A DNA stretch of 64,000 nucleotides from Neobacillus sp. Marseille-Q6967 (GCF_946151075.1 NZ_OX267715.1:1527881-1591880); one strand, 5' to 3'; counted from the stretch's first letter, positions 8,806-18,733 are shown. Program-made: numbers and translations. The notes: generated from the sequence alone by a model not told the origin.

Positions 8806-8845
8806 CTAAAAACTCCCTTCAAAAAATGATGAAGTGAGTTTTTTG
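8806..8845. terminator. weak terminator-like hairpin
   Basis: AAAACTC pairs with GAGTTTT, followed by T residues on the right. It sits after the dead glycosidase fragment. Confidence 0.35.
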
Positions 8846-8869
8846 TGCTAAATTATATAAACGTGGTTA

Positions 8870-9220
<351 letters not shown>

Positions 9221-9318
9221 AATTAATGCTCCTTAATGAATATATTTCTAATTGTTAAAATTATTTATTATGGGGAAGAGGACTTAAGTCTCTCCCCAGA
9301 TTTCTTAAAAGAAGATCA

Positions 9319-9710
9319 TTATACGACTAATGTTAATAAACTTTCTTTTGCCTGAACCGCTTCTTTTTTCATATCGATAATATCGATATAACGGTGGGTA
9401 TTTGTAATAATAACTGGAGTAGTTACCGGGTACCCAGCTTCTTTAATTTTTTGAATATCAAAATTAACTAATAGATCACCTTGGCTTACCCGATCTCCTT
9501 GTTTAACAACTGGTGAATAATATTTTCCTTCTAATTGGACAGTATTGATTCCAATATGGATTAATATTTCTGCACCTTCGTCTGACAACTTAAGAAAGAT
9601 GGAAACGCAACTGACATTGCTTTTGCTCCAACAGAACCTGTTGCAGCAGCAAAAGAAATCAGCATAGCAATGATGTATGGTACCAATGGTGAATAGGTAT
9701 TTGGGGATTG
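9319..9710 (-). pseudogene. beta-glucoside PTS permease remnant (EIIC end joined to EIIA end)
   Basis: The leftward strand reads PLVPYIIAMLISFAAATGSV and GAKAMSVAFPSFL, resembling the end of an EIIC domain. After a frame break it continues SDEGAEILIHIGINTVQLEG through YPVTTPVIITNTH, the second half of an EIIA-Glc domain with the active-site His (ILIHIG). The first half of EIIA is missing, so an internal deletion fused the two parts. The 89-codon ORF at 9319-9588 is only the EIIA tail. Together with the GH1 fragment this is a decayed beta-glucoside uptake operon. Confidence 0.72.
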
Positions 9711-9822
9711 TCCTTTTTTGCTGGCCAGCTTTAGCACTCTCTCATTCTACCAAGAGGTTCTTTTTTTGTTCAAACCTCATTTTCATTCATTACAGGAATG
9801 CTGCACCTATAGAGGAACAAGA

Positions 9823-9853
9823 AAAAAGAGCCGAAGAATCGACTCTTTTTTAC
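9823..9853 (-). terminator. terminator of the MFS gene
   Basis: AAAGAGTCGA pairs with TCGGCTCTTT (one wobble), with T-runs in both directions. It lies 64 bases after the MFS stop codon. Confidence 0.75.
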
Positions 9854-9916
9854 TCAAGTATCCACTTAGTTCCAAATATACTCCACAGAAAATTCTGTTT
9901 CCCTTAACAACCTTGC

Positions 9917-11206
9917 CTATTTTCTACCCCCACGAGACCATATCACCACTGGAATTAGTAATAAGGACAAAATCCCTCCCACTATAGATAATGTCAGGTA
10001 ACTTGTACCTGCCACAATCATTCCAGACAAGGCCCCACCAGCAGCTCCTGACAAAGCAACTAAAACATCCACTGAACCTTGAGTTTTCGCTCGCGTGGAA
10101 ATTCCAGTTGAATCAACAATTAGTGCTGTCCCACTTATCAAACCAAAATTCCATCCTAATCCAAGTAAAGAAAGAGCAATGACTAGTAGAACCATAGAAT
10201 CTCCTGGTGCAAATGCTGCTACTAAACCTGACAAAAGCAACGTAATTCCAGAAGCAATAGCCATCGCAGTTCGTCCCAACTTATCAACAAGGACACCTGT
10301 AACTAATGAAGGGAGATACATGGCACCTATATGAAAACCAATAACAAGACCTACTGCACCCAAGCTATGTCCATGATGTCTCATATGAACGGGTGTCATT
10401 GTCATAATAGCTACCATTACAATTTGAGTAAGAACCATAACCGTTGCACCTACGAATATGCCTCTTTTGTTTTCTGTCTGTTCAGTTGTTACCAAATGTT
10501 TTTTATTACTAGGTTCTTGGTTGGTCGCTTCTAGCGTCCTTGCAATAATTAGCGGATCTGGACGAAGCATGATGAATAGGACAACACCTGCTAAGACATA
10601 TGCTGCTGCTGCTAAAATGAAAGGACCAGTAAGAGGTGGAACACCAATAGAATGAGCGAAATTCCCCATCACATTCACTAAATTTGGACCTGCAACTGCA
10701 CCGAATGTGGTAAAAACCATTGTAGTACTAATAGCAGTCGCTCGTTGTTTACTATTTGCTAGATCCGTACCTGCATAACGAGCTTGTAAATTTGTTGCTG
10801 AGCCTGCCCCATAAACAAGTAGGGAAGTAAATAACAGGAAAACACTATTTATGATTGCTGCCATGATGACTCCTATTGCTCCAAGCCCACCGATCATAAA
10901 ACCCGATGTTAGACCTATACGCCGTCCATGCAGTTGAGAAAGTCTCCCAACAAATAAAGCTGCTCCTGCTGATCCCAAAGTAAGTAAAGCTGAAGGAAGT
11001 CCAGCATACGCATCAGTACCGAGCATTTGCTGTGCAAGAAGTGCCCCCACAGTAACTCCTGCTGCTAACCCTGCACCACCAAAAATTTGTGAGATACTTA
11101 CAACGAATAACGTACGCTTATATAACGTTTTTTGTTTTTCTGCCGAAGAACTTTGTAACGAAGCTGTTTGAACGTCTAACGCTTCTACACCATCATTGTT
11201 TAACAT
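9917..11206 (-). CDS. MFS transporter
   Basis: 429 residues with about twelve membrane helices after a ~30-residue polar N-terminus. The cytoplasmic loop between helices 2 and 3 has GRLSQLHGRRIGL, a variant of the MFS motif A (GxxxDxxGRR), and GVLVDKLGRTAM repeats it in the second half. It is an inner-membrane proton-coupled transporter; export of a small molecule is likely but unproven. It follows the MocR regulator gene on the same strand 118 bases later, with a terminator between, so it has its own promoter. Confidence 0.82.
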   Translation of the reverse strand: MLNNDGVEALDVQTASLQSSSAEKQKTLYKRTLFVVSISQIFGGAGLAAGVTVGALLAQQMLGTDAYAGLPSALLTLGSAGAALFVGRLSQLHGRRIGLTSGFMIGGLGAIGVIMAAIINSVFLLFTSLLVYGAGSATNLQARYAGTDLANSKQRATAISTTMVFTTFGAVAGPNLVNVMGNFAHSIGVPPLTGPFILAAAAYVLAGVVLFIMLRPDPLIIARTLEATNQEPSNKKHLVTTEQTENKRGIFVGATVMVLTQIVMVAIMTMTPVHMRHHGHSLGAVGLVIGFHIGAMYLPSLVTGVLVDKLGRTAMAIASGITLLLSGLVAAFAPGDSMVLLVIALSLLGLGWNFGLISGTALIVDSTGISTRAKTQGSVDVLVALSGAAGGALSGMIVAGTSYLTLSIVGGILSLLLIPVVIWSRGGRK

Positions 11207-11285
11207 TATATAACCTACCTTTCTAGAAAATTTTTTCTATTTCTCGTTCCTTCCAACTAGATTTGAATCATCATAACACGCACAA

Positions 11286-11316
11286 AAAAACCATACAATG
11301 TAATAATTGTATGGCA
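11286..11316 (-). terminator. terminator of the MocR gene
   Basis: Perfect inverted repeat CCATACAAT/ATTGTATGG (6-base loop), followed in the leftward direction by seven T residues. It separates the MocR gene from the MFS gene. Confidence 0.8.
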
Positions 11317-11323
11317 AACAATA

Positions 11324-12721
11324 TTAGGTAAGATCATTTAGTAACCTTTTCAGGATCATCAATCCTTGCTCAAGCTCTTCAAGCGTTTTTGGCGCACAGA
11401 CAGAAATTCTTACAGCTCGCTCTGGACAACTATTTCCAACTACAAAACGTTCAGCCGCATACACTTGTACACCTTGCTGTGCAGCTAACGTTTCAAATTC
11501 GGCACCTGTAATCTTGCCTGGTAATTGCAACCAACGAAAGATGCCTGTTTCAACACCTACGCACGTATAGTCTGCGAAATATCGATCTACGACTTGGTTT
11601 CTGCGAATTGTTTGTTCACGATGACTCTCAATTAAGATTTCAAATTGATTCGATACAATCGTTCGTGCTGTCAGTTCTGCTAATAACGGGGACACTGTTA
11701 TATTTAAGTTATAAAGTGCCTTTGAAATTGGCTCCTTGAATTGACTCGGCACTGCTACATAGGCCAGTCGTAAGCCTGGTGCTAATGATTTAGATAAACT
11801 TGCAATATAGATAACCTGTTCTGGGGCAAATGATGCCACTGCTGGAAGTGGGTTTTTGTTGAGAAGATGGTACGATGCATCTTCAATAACGAACTGTTTA
11901 TACTTTTTGGAAATTGCTGCAATCCTTTTTCGATTCTCAACAGACATAAAAGAAGCTGTCGGATTATGATAATCTGGAATCAAGTAAATGCCTTTAATAT
12001 TTTCATTTTTACACGCATATTCAAAAGACGTTGGACTCATTTCATAGTTCTCTGATTTTATCGGTACGATTTGCACACTAAGCATTGCTGCAACAGTTTT
12101 TAAACCAGGGTATGTATGATGGTCAACACCAATTCGATCTCCAGGCTTACAAAGGCTTGCCAATGTAGCAGCAATCGCATTTTGACCCCCATTTGCAAAT
12201 AAAATGTGATCAACAGTGGTTTCAAACCCACCTCTTCGGATTAACTTTATAGCAGCATCCTTTTGCCAAATGCTTTCGCCTGCTCGACCATAACCAAACC
12301 ATTTTTCATAATCTGTTTCTTGCAGCATACTCTTTAGTTGAAGTAGCAGTGGCTCGTAAGAAGAATCATCTGGTAGTGTTGCTCCCATTTCAATTAAATG
12401 CTTCGGCTTTGTATCTTCAAGTAAATACGCATTCGATAACGCATCATACGATACAAATGTGCCACTGCCGACAGATGCACTTAACAAGCCCTTTAACTCA
12501 CACACTTTAAAAGCTTTTGAAATGGTACTCAAATTTAAATCCAAATAATCAGCCAGTTCACGCTGTGGAGGAAGTTTTGTTCCAGGTAATAAGACTCCGT
12601 CTAATATATCCTGTTCCAATTGCCCTGCGAGTGCTTGATAAATAGGCTTTTCAGTTTTATCAATTGATGGCTTCCAGCTCATCGGGTAGTTTTCAAAAGA
12701 ATTAATTGGCATCATACGCAT
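11324..12721 (-). CDS. MocR/PdxR-type regulator (GntR HTH + aminotransferase fold)
   Basis: 465 residues. A GntR winged helix at about 20-95 contains LPPQRELADYLDLNLSTISK. It is fused to a type I aminotransferase domain with FANGGQNAIAATLASLCKPG, PDYHNPTASF and the PLP-binding lysine K311 in SLSKSLAPGLR. MocR proteins bind pyridoxal phosphate as a sensor and control vitamin B6, GABA or transporter genes. No pdxST or gab genes are adjacent; the nearest plausible target is the MFS gene downstream. ATG at 12721. Confidence 0.88.
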   Translation of the reverse strand: MRMMPINSFENYPMSWKPSIDKTEKPIYQALAGQLEQDILDGVLLPGTKLPPQRELADYLDLNLSTISKAFKVCELKGLLSASVGSGTFVSYDALSNAYLLEDTKPKHLIEMGATLPDDSSYEPLLLQLKSMLQETDYEKWFGYGRAGESIWQKDAAIKLIRRGGFETTVDHILFANGGQNAIAATLASLCKPGDRIGVDHHTYPGLKTVAAMLSVQIVPIKSENYEMSPTSFEYACKNENIKGIYLIPDYHNPTASFMSVENRKRIAAISKKYKQFVIEDASYHLLNKNPLPAVASFAPEQVIYIASLSKSLAPGLRLAYVAVPSQFKEPISKALYNLNITVSPLLAELTARTIVSNQFEILIESHREQTIRRNQVVDRYFADYTCVGVETGIFRWLQLPGKITGAEFETLAAQQGVQVYAAERFVVGNSCPERAVRISVCAPKTLEELEQGLMILKRLLNDLT

Positions 12722-13077
12722 CCTTTTTCACACAATTATATGATTGACCCGTTAATAAAACAATTATAATTTTCTTTTATATAATGCCTTTTAGTGAATA
12801 TCGTAGTAGCGTTCTTTTTACTTATTTTTTTGTGCGAATGTTCTGCAACTCTTTTTTGGGAAGAACTTGATAGAAGGCTTACAGCAGATATTTGTCCATC
12901 CTGTTTATCGGACAGTAGTCTAACCTTCATCGATAAATGATCGTTTTGTCCTTGTGATCGGGGGTACAGTTGAAGCACCTCCAATGGGAGAGGTTCCAAT
13001 TATTACGATTACTGAATGTTCACTTTAAGAGTCATTTTCTCCCCGGATTGTTATTTACTTTTCACTAAGGTTACCCG
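12722..13077. other. spacer with unassigned coding-like debris
   Basis: No intact gene. A rightward stretch at about 12948-13028 reads VLVIGGTVEAPPMGEVPIIT and then a stop. It looks like the tail of some protein, with a stop codon just upstream in the same frame. I cannot assign it. Confidence 0.35.
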
Positions 13078-13190
13078 GACGTTTTTTTTGAACTAAACTG
13101 CACCGTTATTTCAATAAAAAAAAGCTGCCAAAAATAGCAGCTTGTTCTTCAAGTCTTACACTCCGTTAGTTCAACAACGGACTCTTTATT
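13078..13190. repeat. dispersed intergenic repeat, copy f
   Basis: The best-preserved copy. CTAAACTGCACCGTTA (13093-13108), TTTCAATAAAAAAAAGCTGC, hairpin GCTGCCAAAAATAGCAGC, then TTCTTCAAGTCTTACACTCC and GTTAGTTCAACAACGG. Confidence 0.75.
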
Positions 13191-13429
13191 ATCACTTTGT
13201 TATACACTAACTTAAAACCGTTTCTTTCCATATTTCTTGCAGTTGTGATGTTTGTTTAAGCAATAATTTCCATTTTTTGTATACCGCAATATGATAATAG
13301 TGAAAACTAAAACAGAGTAAGGCAATAATCTACCTTTGATAACACCCTCCGTGAAATGCCTTGCTCCATTAATTTTTATAAAATAGGCTAATATCCAAGA
13401 TTAATATTTCGGATACCATATTATATAAA

Positions 13430-13510
13430 CAAATACTGACCTTCAACCAGTATGCTTCGTAGTGACACATTCCATTGTGTCTATGCCAGGAGAAATCCTG
13501 GCTTTTTTAC
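13430..13510 (+). ncRNA. candidate small RNA with three stem-loops
   Basis: Three hairpins follow each other directly: ATACTG/CAGTAT (13434-13453), GACACA/TGTGTC (13463-13481) and GCCAGGA/TCCTGGC (13485-13502), the last followed by six T residues. No ORF runs through it. Just upstream, CATATTATATAA (13417-13428) could be a promoter -10; CATATTA also fits a forespore sigma -10, but I see no convincing -35. The plan of stacked hairpins ending in a Rho-independent terminator is that of a bacterial small RNA. I cannot match it to a named RNA. Confidence 0.45.
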
Positions 13511-13562
13511 TTTACAATTGTTCAATAAATACTTTAGTTACATGATTAGAGTTTTTTCTTTA

Positions 13563-14567
13563 CTATTTCTCCTTCGCTAATTTATCCCTATAGACTGCCA
13601 TTGGAGGTTGCTCAAGCCAACCTTCGTTTATCATAATGTTTGCTCCGTCTTCAGAATACGCTAATGTTTCAGCCTGTAAGCGTGAATAGTCTGTTATTAA
13701 GTCACTTTTCTGGCTCTGTGAAAGAGCAACACCATAGTTACCTAAACCAGCATATGTCATAAGGTTAAAGTGAAACATCATTAACTTGTCAGAAAAAGGT
13801 GCTTCTGTTTCGTCAGTTATTTCATGGTCATGTGACATGGGAACAGGTAGGTCAATCTGCTCTAAGTAGGACCCTAAAACGTTAATATGTTTTTTTGCTA
13901 TGTTTTTTCCTTTCATCATATACTCACGAACTTTTGTTGAAGAAGCTACTTGAGCAAATGCGGTTGCGATAACTTCACCCAACAAGTTTGTCTGAATATT
14001 AGCATAGAGATTTGTCACTTCTAATCCAGTTAGGGGGCGATGATTCCCTATAAAATCAAACAGAAATGACTGTTTTTGAATAAACTCTAATTGCCTTGGC
14101 TTTGGAATTTGAGGAGGCCGAGTAGCAAGTCCTTTCTCCAGTAAAAGTTGGGTTACCTCTTCACTTAATTCAATAATGGACGTGAGGACTTTTGAATAAA
14201 AAGAACGGATGTCTGCCCGATAAATATTAGGTATAACAACTGAATTTACTGCTAGTCCGCCCTTAGTCATATTTTTTATGTAGTATAAATAAAATGAGTC
14301 TGAAAACAAACGTTTCGCTTTTAGGTTGACGTCATCATTAGTAAAACCTTGTGGAATTGGTATGTTCTCTTCTGTAAAAATGCCTCTTATAATCTCAACG
14401 TGTTGCTGTGACAAGTCTAATGCATGCTCAACAACTTGTTTAATTTCTGTGTCCTCATTATTAACTAAAAAATACTTTAGGACACAAATGGACATGCTAT
14501 CAGCGACATAATTACTCCATAGACATGACATTTCAGCAGTTGTTAAAGGAATGTTTTGCACTGTCAT
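13563..14567 (-). CDS. DUF3231 family protein (double ferritin-like)
   Basis: 334 residues, made of two related ~165-residue halves. Each half begins with a motif like SCLWSNYVADSM or EVTNLYANIQTNLL, continues HALDLSQQHVEII or GKNIAKKHINVL, and includes a PxPxG/S turn (NIPIPQGF, DLPVPMSHDH). This is the DUF3231 arrangement: helical bundles related to CotF/ferritin-like proteins of bacilli. The function is not established; coat or spore association is suspected for relatives. A truncated second DUF3231 copy lies at 20342-20545. Single gene, ATG start at 14567. Confidence 0.85.
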   Translation of the reverse strand: MTVQNIPLTTAEMSCLWSNYVADSMSICVLKYFLVNNEDTEIKQVVEHALDLSQQHVEIIRGIFTEENIPIPQGFTNDDVNLKAKRLFSDSFYLYYIKNMTKGGLAVNSVVIPNIYRADIRSFYSKVLTSIIELSEEVTQLLLEKGLATRPPQIPKPRQLEFIQKQSFLFDFIGNHRPLTGLEVTNLYANIQTNLLGEVIATAFAQVASSTKVREYMMKGKNIAKKHINVLGSYLEQIDLPVPMSHDHEITDETEAPFSDKLMMFHFNLMTYAGLGNYGVALSQSQKSDLITDYSRLQAETLAYSEDGANIMINEGWLEQPPMAVYRDKLAKEK

Positions 14568-14639
14568 TAGAATCTACCTCTCAGAGTTGCAAATTTTTTA
14601 TGTACGAAGTAGGATTCCCTTTTATTTCCTAATTATCAA

Positions 14640-14735
14640 AAAAACTATACTTACTAAATTAACCTCCCCGTTAGCACAATAAGAAAATCTATATCTTTGA
14701 CAGCTCGCTCTTCAACTCTTACACCCCTCATTTAA
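14640..14735. repeat. dispersed intergenic repeat, copy g
   Basis: CTAAATTAACCTCCCCGTTA, then GCACAATAAGAAAATC, a GACAGCTCGCTC block and TTCAACTCTTACACCC, in the order seen in the other copies. Confidence 0.6.
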
Positions 14736-14849
14736 GACAAGTATCATCCTGTAATTGCACAAATTTATTAAACTGTTACATTTTTAACAAAGAAAAAAGA
14801 GTATATTTTTTTCCTGTTATAAGCAACTTAATATGAGGTTCAATAAAAA

Positions 14850-14885
14850 GTGCGTTAATCCTAATTGGATCAACGCACCCGTTTT
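14850..14885. terminator. terminator-like hairpin
   Basis: GTGCGTTAATCC pairs with GGATCAACGCAC with one mismatch and a 5-base loop. No clear T-run follows. Confidence 0.5.
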
Positions 14886-14891
14886 ATACGT

Positions 14892-15056
14892 TTAGCGTGA
14901 CGCTTTTGGCGGCTGGTACTCGTCACATTTACGTTGGTTATTATTTTTAAATTTCGTAAATGTTTTTTCAAAGTTGCTACCACATGTACATTTAAATAGT
15001 AACTTTTGAGAAAAAACGTGATATTCCGTCGTTAGTCTTATTAAATTAAACTGCAC
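14892..15056 (-). pseudogene. small zinc-ribbon-like fragment
   Basis: A leftward frame of about 54 codons (possible GTG at 15056) reads QKLLFKCTCGSNFEKTF, then NNNQRKCDEYQPPKASR and a stop. The C-x-C...C pattern suggests half of a zinc-binding module. There is no ribosome binding site, and the apparent start lies inside a repeat copy, so it is probably the surviving end of a gene. Confidence 0.35.
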
Positions 15057-15075
15057 TTTTGTTCAATAAAATCCG
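15025..15075. repeat. dispersed intergenic repeat, partial copy h
   Basis: TTAAATTAAACTGCACTTTT followed by GTTCAATAAAATCC. This is one half unit only. Confidence 0.5.
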
Positions 15076-15082
15076 CCTGGTC

Positions 15083-16651
15083 CTATAAATCATCCAACAC
15101 CTCTTGTGCGGCTCTTTCCCCGCTTTCAACTGCACCATTTAAATACCCTTGATAATCAATGGATGTATGTTCACCTGCAAAAAAAATATTACCTTCGCGT
15201 TCCCCCTCTATTCCGGCAAATTTAGTATATTGCCCGACCCTCCAGTACGAATAGGAGCCTCTTGTCCAAGGATAGCTAAGCCAGTGGTCAATTGTAGATA
15301 AACCATTCCAGTTCTCGATACTTCCCGGTAATACAGGCTCTAACCTTCTCAAGAAATCCACTGTAATCGCCGCGCGTTGTGCATCTGTTGAAGCAAACTG
15401 TCTAGCAGCGGTTCTTCCACCGGTATAGTCAACTAGTATTCCTGATTTTCCAGGTTGGGCACGTGAAACCTCATACGTACTTTGATAGCCAGTATCTCCA
15501 AATGTTTCGCCATTGTTTCCAAGCTTGTACCAATACCGATTAATAAATTGTGCATGAAGCTTTGTGTTTACACCCATTCCTAGCTCTTGAATTGCGATAT
15601 GTTTTAACCGCCGGAATCCCGCCTTCCTATAATCCAGTCTTCTTAAAATGCTAAAGGGAATGGCAATAATCACCTTATCCGCAAAAACTTCCCACTGTCT
15701 TTGTTTATTTTGAAAGACAAGCCTTATGTCATTTTCGCCGTTTTGTTCAATCTTTATGAGTTCTGAATTACACTCAATTTGCCCGCTAAGTTTCTTGGCT
15801 AATCTCGTTACGAGTTGATCGTTGCCTCCTCTTATACGGAATCGTTCATCCGACTCCCCAAAAATTTGCAAGGGGCCTCTTGGGGCATATCCTAACAAAT
15901 AAAGGAGATTTAATGCACTCTGCATATAGGCCTCTGCCCCATATTCAATTGTATAGGCAACTGCTAATAGCTCTCCAAATCTTGAACGAATACCGCCTGG
16001 CACTGTTTCATTAATATAATCAAGGATAGACATATGATCGAGTTGAAAGCCGCGCTCCGTATAATGGTTATAAAGTGTATATTCTCCAACTTCTTCTAAA
16101 TCCTCTTGTAGTTTGGGGTAAATTTCCAAGAAATCATTTGTTGCTTCTTCAAACGTATAAGGACGTCCATCAAAATAGTAAAAAGGTTCTGTGTTTTCTG
16201 GTTCTGCCTCATTTAAATCATCTAATACTAAACCTAGTTCTCTAGTAAGCTCTCGAATTTCCACATGATCCGTATCGATTAATTCACCGCCCCGTTCAAC
16301 AATTTGGCAATCTTTAAAATCTCCTCTTCTTGTCCAACAACGTCCCCCAACCCTGCTGCTCGCCTCATAAATAGCTGCTTTTATGCCCTCCTGTTTAAGA
16401 CGATAGCCACATGTAAGGCCGGCTAAACCCGCACCTACTATAACTACCCTAGGAGTATCTTTACTTTCCTTTCTAGCGGAATATCGTTTTTCTTTTCGTT
16501 TTTGGAGAAGAGTATTATTATCACTATTTAAAGCATTACTTTGATTTGTCATTCTAGTATTATTGCCGTTTTCTCTATTCATTACCGTATGGGCCGCTCT
16601 ATAAGCTTTTTGAAACATAGTTGCTAATGGTGTACGAGCCAAAAAATCCAT
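15083..16651 (-). CDS. flavin monoamine oxidase family protein
   Basis: 522 residues. After a polar ~65-residue N-terminal extension the FAD-binding fold starts at about 69 (VVIVGAGLAGLTCGYRL, with EASSRVGGRCWTRRG after it). The C-terminal FAD motif is NIFFAGEHTSIDYQGYLNG near 490-508. This is the MAO/L-amino-acid-oxidase family, which oxidises amines or amino acids to imines with release of hydrogen peroxide. No signal peptide is evident. It is a single gene flanked by a repeat and by the duplicated secreted-protein locus, so context gives no substrate. Confidence 0.85.
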   Translation of the reverse strand: MDFLARTPLATMFQKAYRAAHTVMNRENGNNTRMTNQSNALNSDNNTLLQKRKEKRYSARKESKDTPRVVIVGAGLAGLTCGYRLKQEGIKAAIYEASSRVGGRCWTRRGDFKDCQIVERGGELIDTDHVEIRELTRELGLVLDDLNEAEPENTEPFYYFDGRPYTFEEATNDFLEIYPKLQEDLEEVGEYTLYNHYTERGFQLDHMSILDYINETVPGGIRSRFGELLAVAYTIEYGAEAYMQSALNLLYLLGYAPRGPLQIFGESDERFRIRGGNDQLVTRLAKKLSGQIECNSELIKIEQNGENDIRLVFQNKQRQWEVFADKVIIAIPFSILRRLDYRKAGFRRLKHIAIQELGMGVNTKLHAQFINRYWYKLGNNGETFGDTGYQSTYEVSRAQPGKSGILVDYTGGRTAARQFASTDAQRAAITVDFLRRLEPVLPGSIENWNGLSTIDHWLSYPWTRGSYSYWRVGQYTKFAGIEGEREGNIFFAGEHTSIDYQGYLNGAVESGERAAQEVLDDL

Positions 16652-16773
16652 CTCCTTATATATTATATGATCATAACCAGTACCACATAATATGCTTGGT
16701 CCATCCGTTTTGTTTTAGATAAATCCCTTTTTTTACATTCTTGACAACCAATATGATGGAGTGTAGTTCATCC

Positions 16774-17474
16774 GGTAGTAAATAAGTATTATCCTCATAC
16801 CCTTCTTTTAGGAAAAAATAACCTTTTTTATAAAAATAAAAATTTGGGGTTCTATTATTTTTGGGACTGGCATACAGGTAAAGCATTTTGAATAACTTTA
16901 AATGTATTTACATAAAAAAGGAGGTTTTACTTTGAAAAAGCTTTTTAGCCTTTTAACTGTTTTAATTGCTTTATTTATGTTGGCATCTGTTGTAGCTGCA
17001 AAGAGTGACACTGGAAAAGAAAATGAATTAGGGAAGTTTAACAACCGGGAAGATGTGGAATGGGCAATAAAAAAAGTTAGAAAGGCTACTGAAAAATATA
17101 AAGATGTCAATAGAGCAATTAAGGACGGCTACCTTCCTACTGATTTTTTAGTGCCAAATATGGGATATCATTATGTTAAACCAACATTAGTAGATGGGAA
17201 GATCAACCCATTAACTCCAGAAGTACTATTATATGTTCCGACAGAAAAGGGATTAAAGCTTGTAGGGGTAGAATATTTATCAACTGCAGAGGATAGCAGC
17301 CTTTTCGGCAGGTCCTTTGATCCTGCAAATACGGCAGCTGGAATTCCGCCTTCCCTTCATGCTTGGATTTGGGAACATAATCCAAAAGGAACCTTTACAC
17401 CTTTTAATGAAAATGTTGCAAATGTACCAGGATCTGCATCTATAACACATGAGGGGCACTAAGCTAAATAACAA
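16774..17474 (+). repeat. ~700-bp segmental duplication, copy 1
   Basis: Nearly identical to 22207-22908 at a constant offset of 5433 bases. It spans about 155 bp of upstream sequence (GGTAGTAAATAAG...), the whole secreted-protein gene and 12 bases past its stop (CTAAATAACAA). Only a handful of base differences are seen in the coding part. Confidence 0.9.
16932..17462 (+). CDS. secreted protein of unknown function, copy 1
   Basis: 176 residues from the TTG at 16932, which has AAGGAGG upstream; the frame extends ten codons further upstream but without a ribosome binding site. Residues 1-23 are a signal peptide (KKLFSLLTVLIALFMLASVV, then AAKS). The mature part contains the pattern MGYHYVKPTLVDG, PEVLLYVPTEKGLKLVGVEY, SLFGRSFDP and LHAWIWEHNPKGTFTPFN. 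This matches a widespread family of exported proteins (xxHYxxP...PExLxYxP...LHxWxWxxNPxGxFxPxNP) with no known function. The other copy differs by one residue (V for I in NVPGS). Confidence 0.8.
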   Translation: MKKLFSLLTVLIALFMLASVVAAKSDTGKENELGKFNNREDVEWAIKKVRKATEKYKDVNRAIKDGYLPTDFLVPNMGYHYVKPTLVDGKINPLTPEVLLYVPTEKGLKLVGVEYLSTAEDSSLFGRSFDPANTAAGIPPSLHAWIWEHNPKGTFTPFNENVANVPGSASITHEGH

Positions 17475-17495
17475 AGAAGGTAGATCATTTTATTC

Positions 17496-17693
17496 TTGAA
17501 AGAGGTCTCCATCACTGATACTAACCATGTAATACAGTTCCATGATAAAAGGAGGCTGGGACAAAAACCCTCTAAATCTAAAAAGCCCTGGGCGACCTCT
17601 TATCATATCACTGTTAATGAGAATGGGCAGGATACGGATTATGAGGTTATAGATGTTGATATGAAAAGTTGTGTTGTTACAGTTACCCTATAG
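17496..17693 (+). pseudogene. possible C-terminal fragment of an Ig-like/secreted protein
   Basis: A short frame directly after copy 1 of the duplication. Its last 34 residues (TSYHITVNENGQDTDYEV, then VDMKSCVVTVTL) look like the final beta-strands of an Ig-like or S-layer-type domain. The first half, which includes GRRLGQKPSKSKKP-like codons over the sequence GGCTGGGACAAAA, does not look like protein. There is no good start signal. I read it as the tail of a lost gene. Confidence 0.3.
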
Positions 17694-18282
17694 TAACAAA
17701 CACAATTTCTCTGGAACTAACTTGTGATTATTTAAACCAACATCTTATTTCCATTACTGTTCGAGGAATTTAAAACAAAAACATGCCCCTTCTTTATTCG
17801 CAACCACAAAAAAATGAGGTATTTTGACTATATACTTACAAACCCCTGTTGCTAACCAGTAGGGAGTAGGCTATTGGCTGACCCAAAAAGCAATGGGACA
17901 ACAAAATCCTATTGCTTTTAATTATTCTATAAATCATGTGTATTATCATTTGATATTTTTCTATTCTAAAGGCATTTTTGCGGAAAACGATAACCAATTC
18001 TCGCAAGTGTTGCTCTTTGATTTAAAAGGAACACCCTCTTCGTTCATCCTTGTTCAAAGAAAGCTCCCATAGAATAAATTAGTTGACAGCATTTTCTCTT
18101 AATATTACCAAAAATAAATTATAGCAATTATTATAATAGTTTTTATCTTTTTTTAAGGAGAAAGGTAAAGTGGAGATATTTTAATAAAAAACTGTACAGC
18201 TTATATTTGAAAAAAATTACCATTAATAAAATCGCCAATGTTCCCTATCCTATAAAGGAAAAATATAATTGGAGGAATTTTC
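17694..18282. other. spacer, one terminator, no gene
   Basis: AT-rich. It contains GGAACTAACTTGTGATTATT, possibly a worn repeat copy, and one hairpin (17887-17925). TTGACA at 18084-18089 has no -10 at the right distance. TATAAT at 18132-18137 lacks a -35. The CBS gene promoter is not clear. Confidence 0.4.
17887..17925 (+). terminator. terminator-like hairpin
   Basis: AAAGCAATGGGA pairs with TCCTATTGCTTT (one wobble) over an 8-base loop, followed by a T-rich stretch. Confidence 0.6.
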
Positions 18283-18717
18283 ATGGCACAATTAAGAGAT
18301 ATCATGACATCAAATGTGGTTACAGTTAACGAAACACAGACGGTACAGGAAGCTGCAGCGTTAATGAGCGAATATAACATCGGAGCTATCCCAGTAGTAA
18401 ATAACAGCAGACAAATAGTTGGAATTGTAACGGATCGTGATATTACCCTACGTACAACAGCACAAGGAGAAAATGCACAAACACCAGTATCTCAAGTCAT
18501 GACTGCACAGCAAATTGTACAAGGTACACCTGATATGGATGTTCATCAAGCAGCAAATTTGATGGCACAGCAGCAAATTCGCCGATTGCCGGTAACCGAA
18601 AATGGACAAATAGTAGGAATGGTTGCTTTAGGTGATTTAGCCGTACAAAATCAATATGCAAACGAGGCGGAACAGGCATTACAAAGTATTTCAACTCCTT
18701 CCGCACCTCAACAATAG
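18283..18717 (+). CDS. CBS-pair domain protein
   Basis: 144 residues, consisting of two CBS domains (about 7-60 and 73-128) and a short Gln/Pro/Ser-rich tail. Typical CBS phrases are DIMTSNVVTVNETQTVQEAA, IGAIPVVN, IVGIVTDRDI, IRRLPVTENGQIVGMV and ALGDLAV. Stand-alone CBS pairs bind adenine nucleotides and often act in stress or energy sensing; B. subtilis YhcV and YtoI are relatives by architecture. GGAGG lies nine bases before the ATG. Single gene with its own terminator. Confidence 0.88.
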   Translation: MAQLRDIMTSNVVTVNETQTVQEAAALMSEYNIGAIPVVNNSRQIVGIVTDRDITLRTTAQGENAQTPVSQVMTAQQIVQGTPDMDVHQAANLMAQQQIRRLPVTENGQIVGMVALGDLAVQNQYANEAEQALQSISTPSAPQQ

Positions 18718-18733
18718 TAAGGGGTTACTTTTA

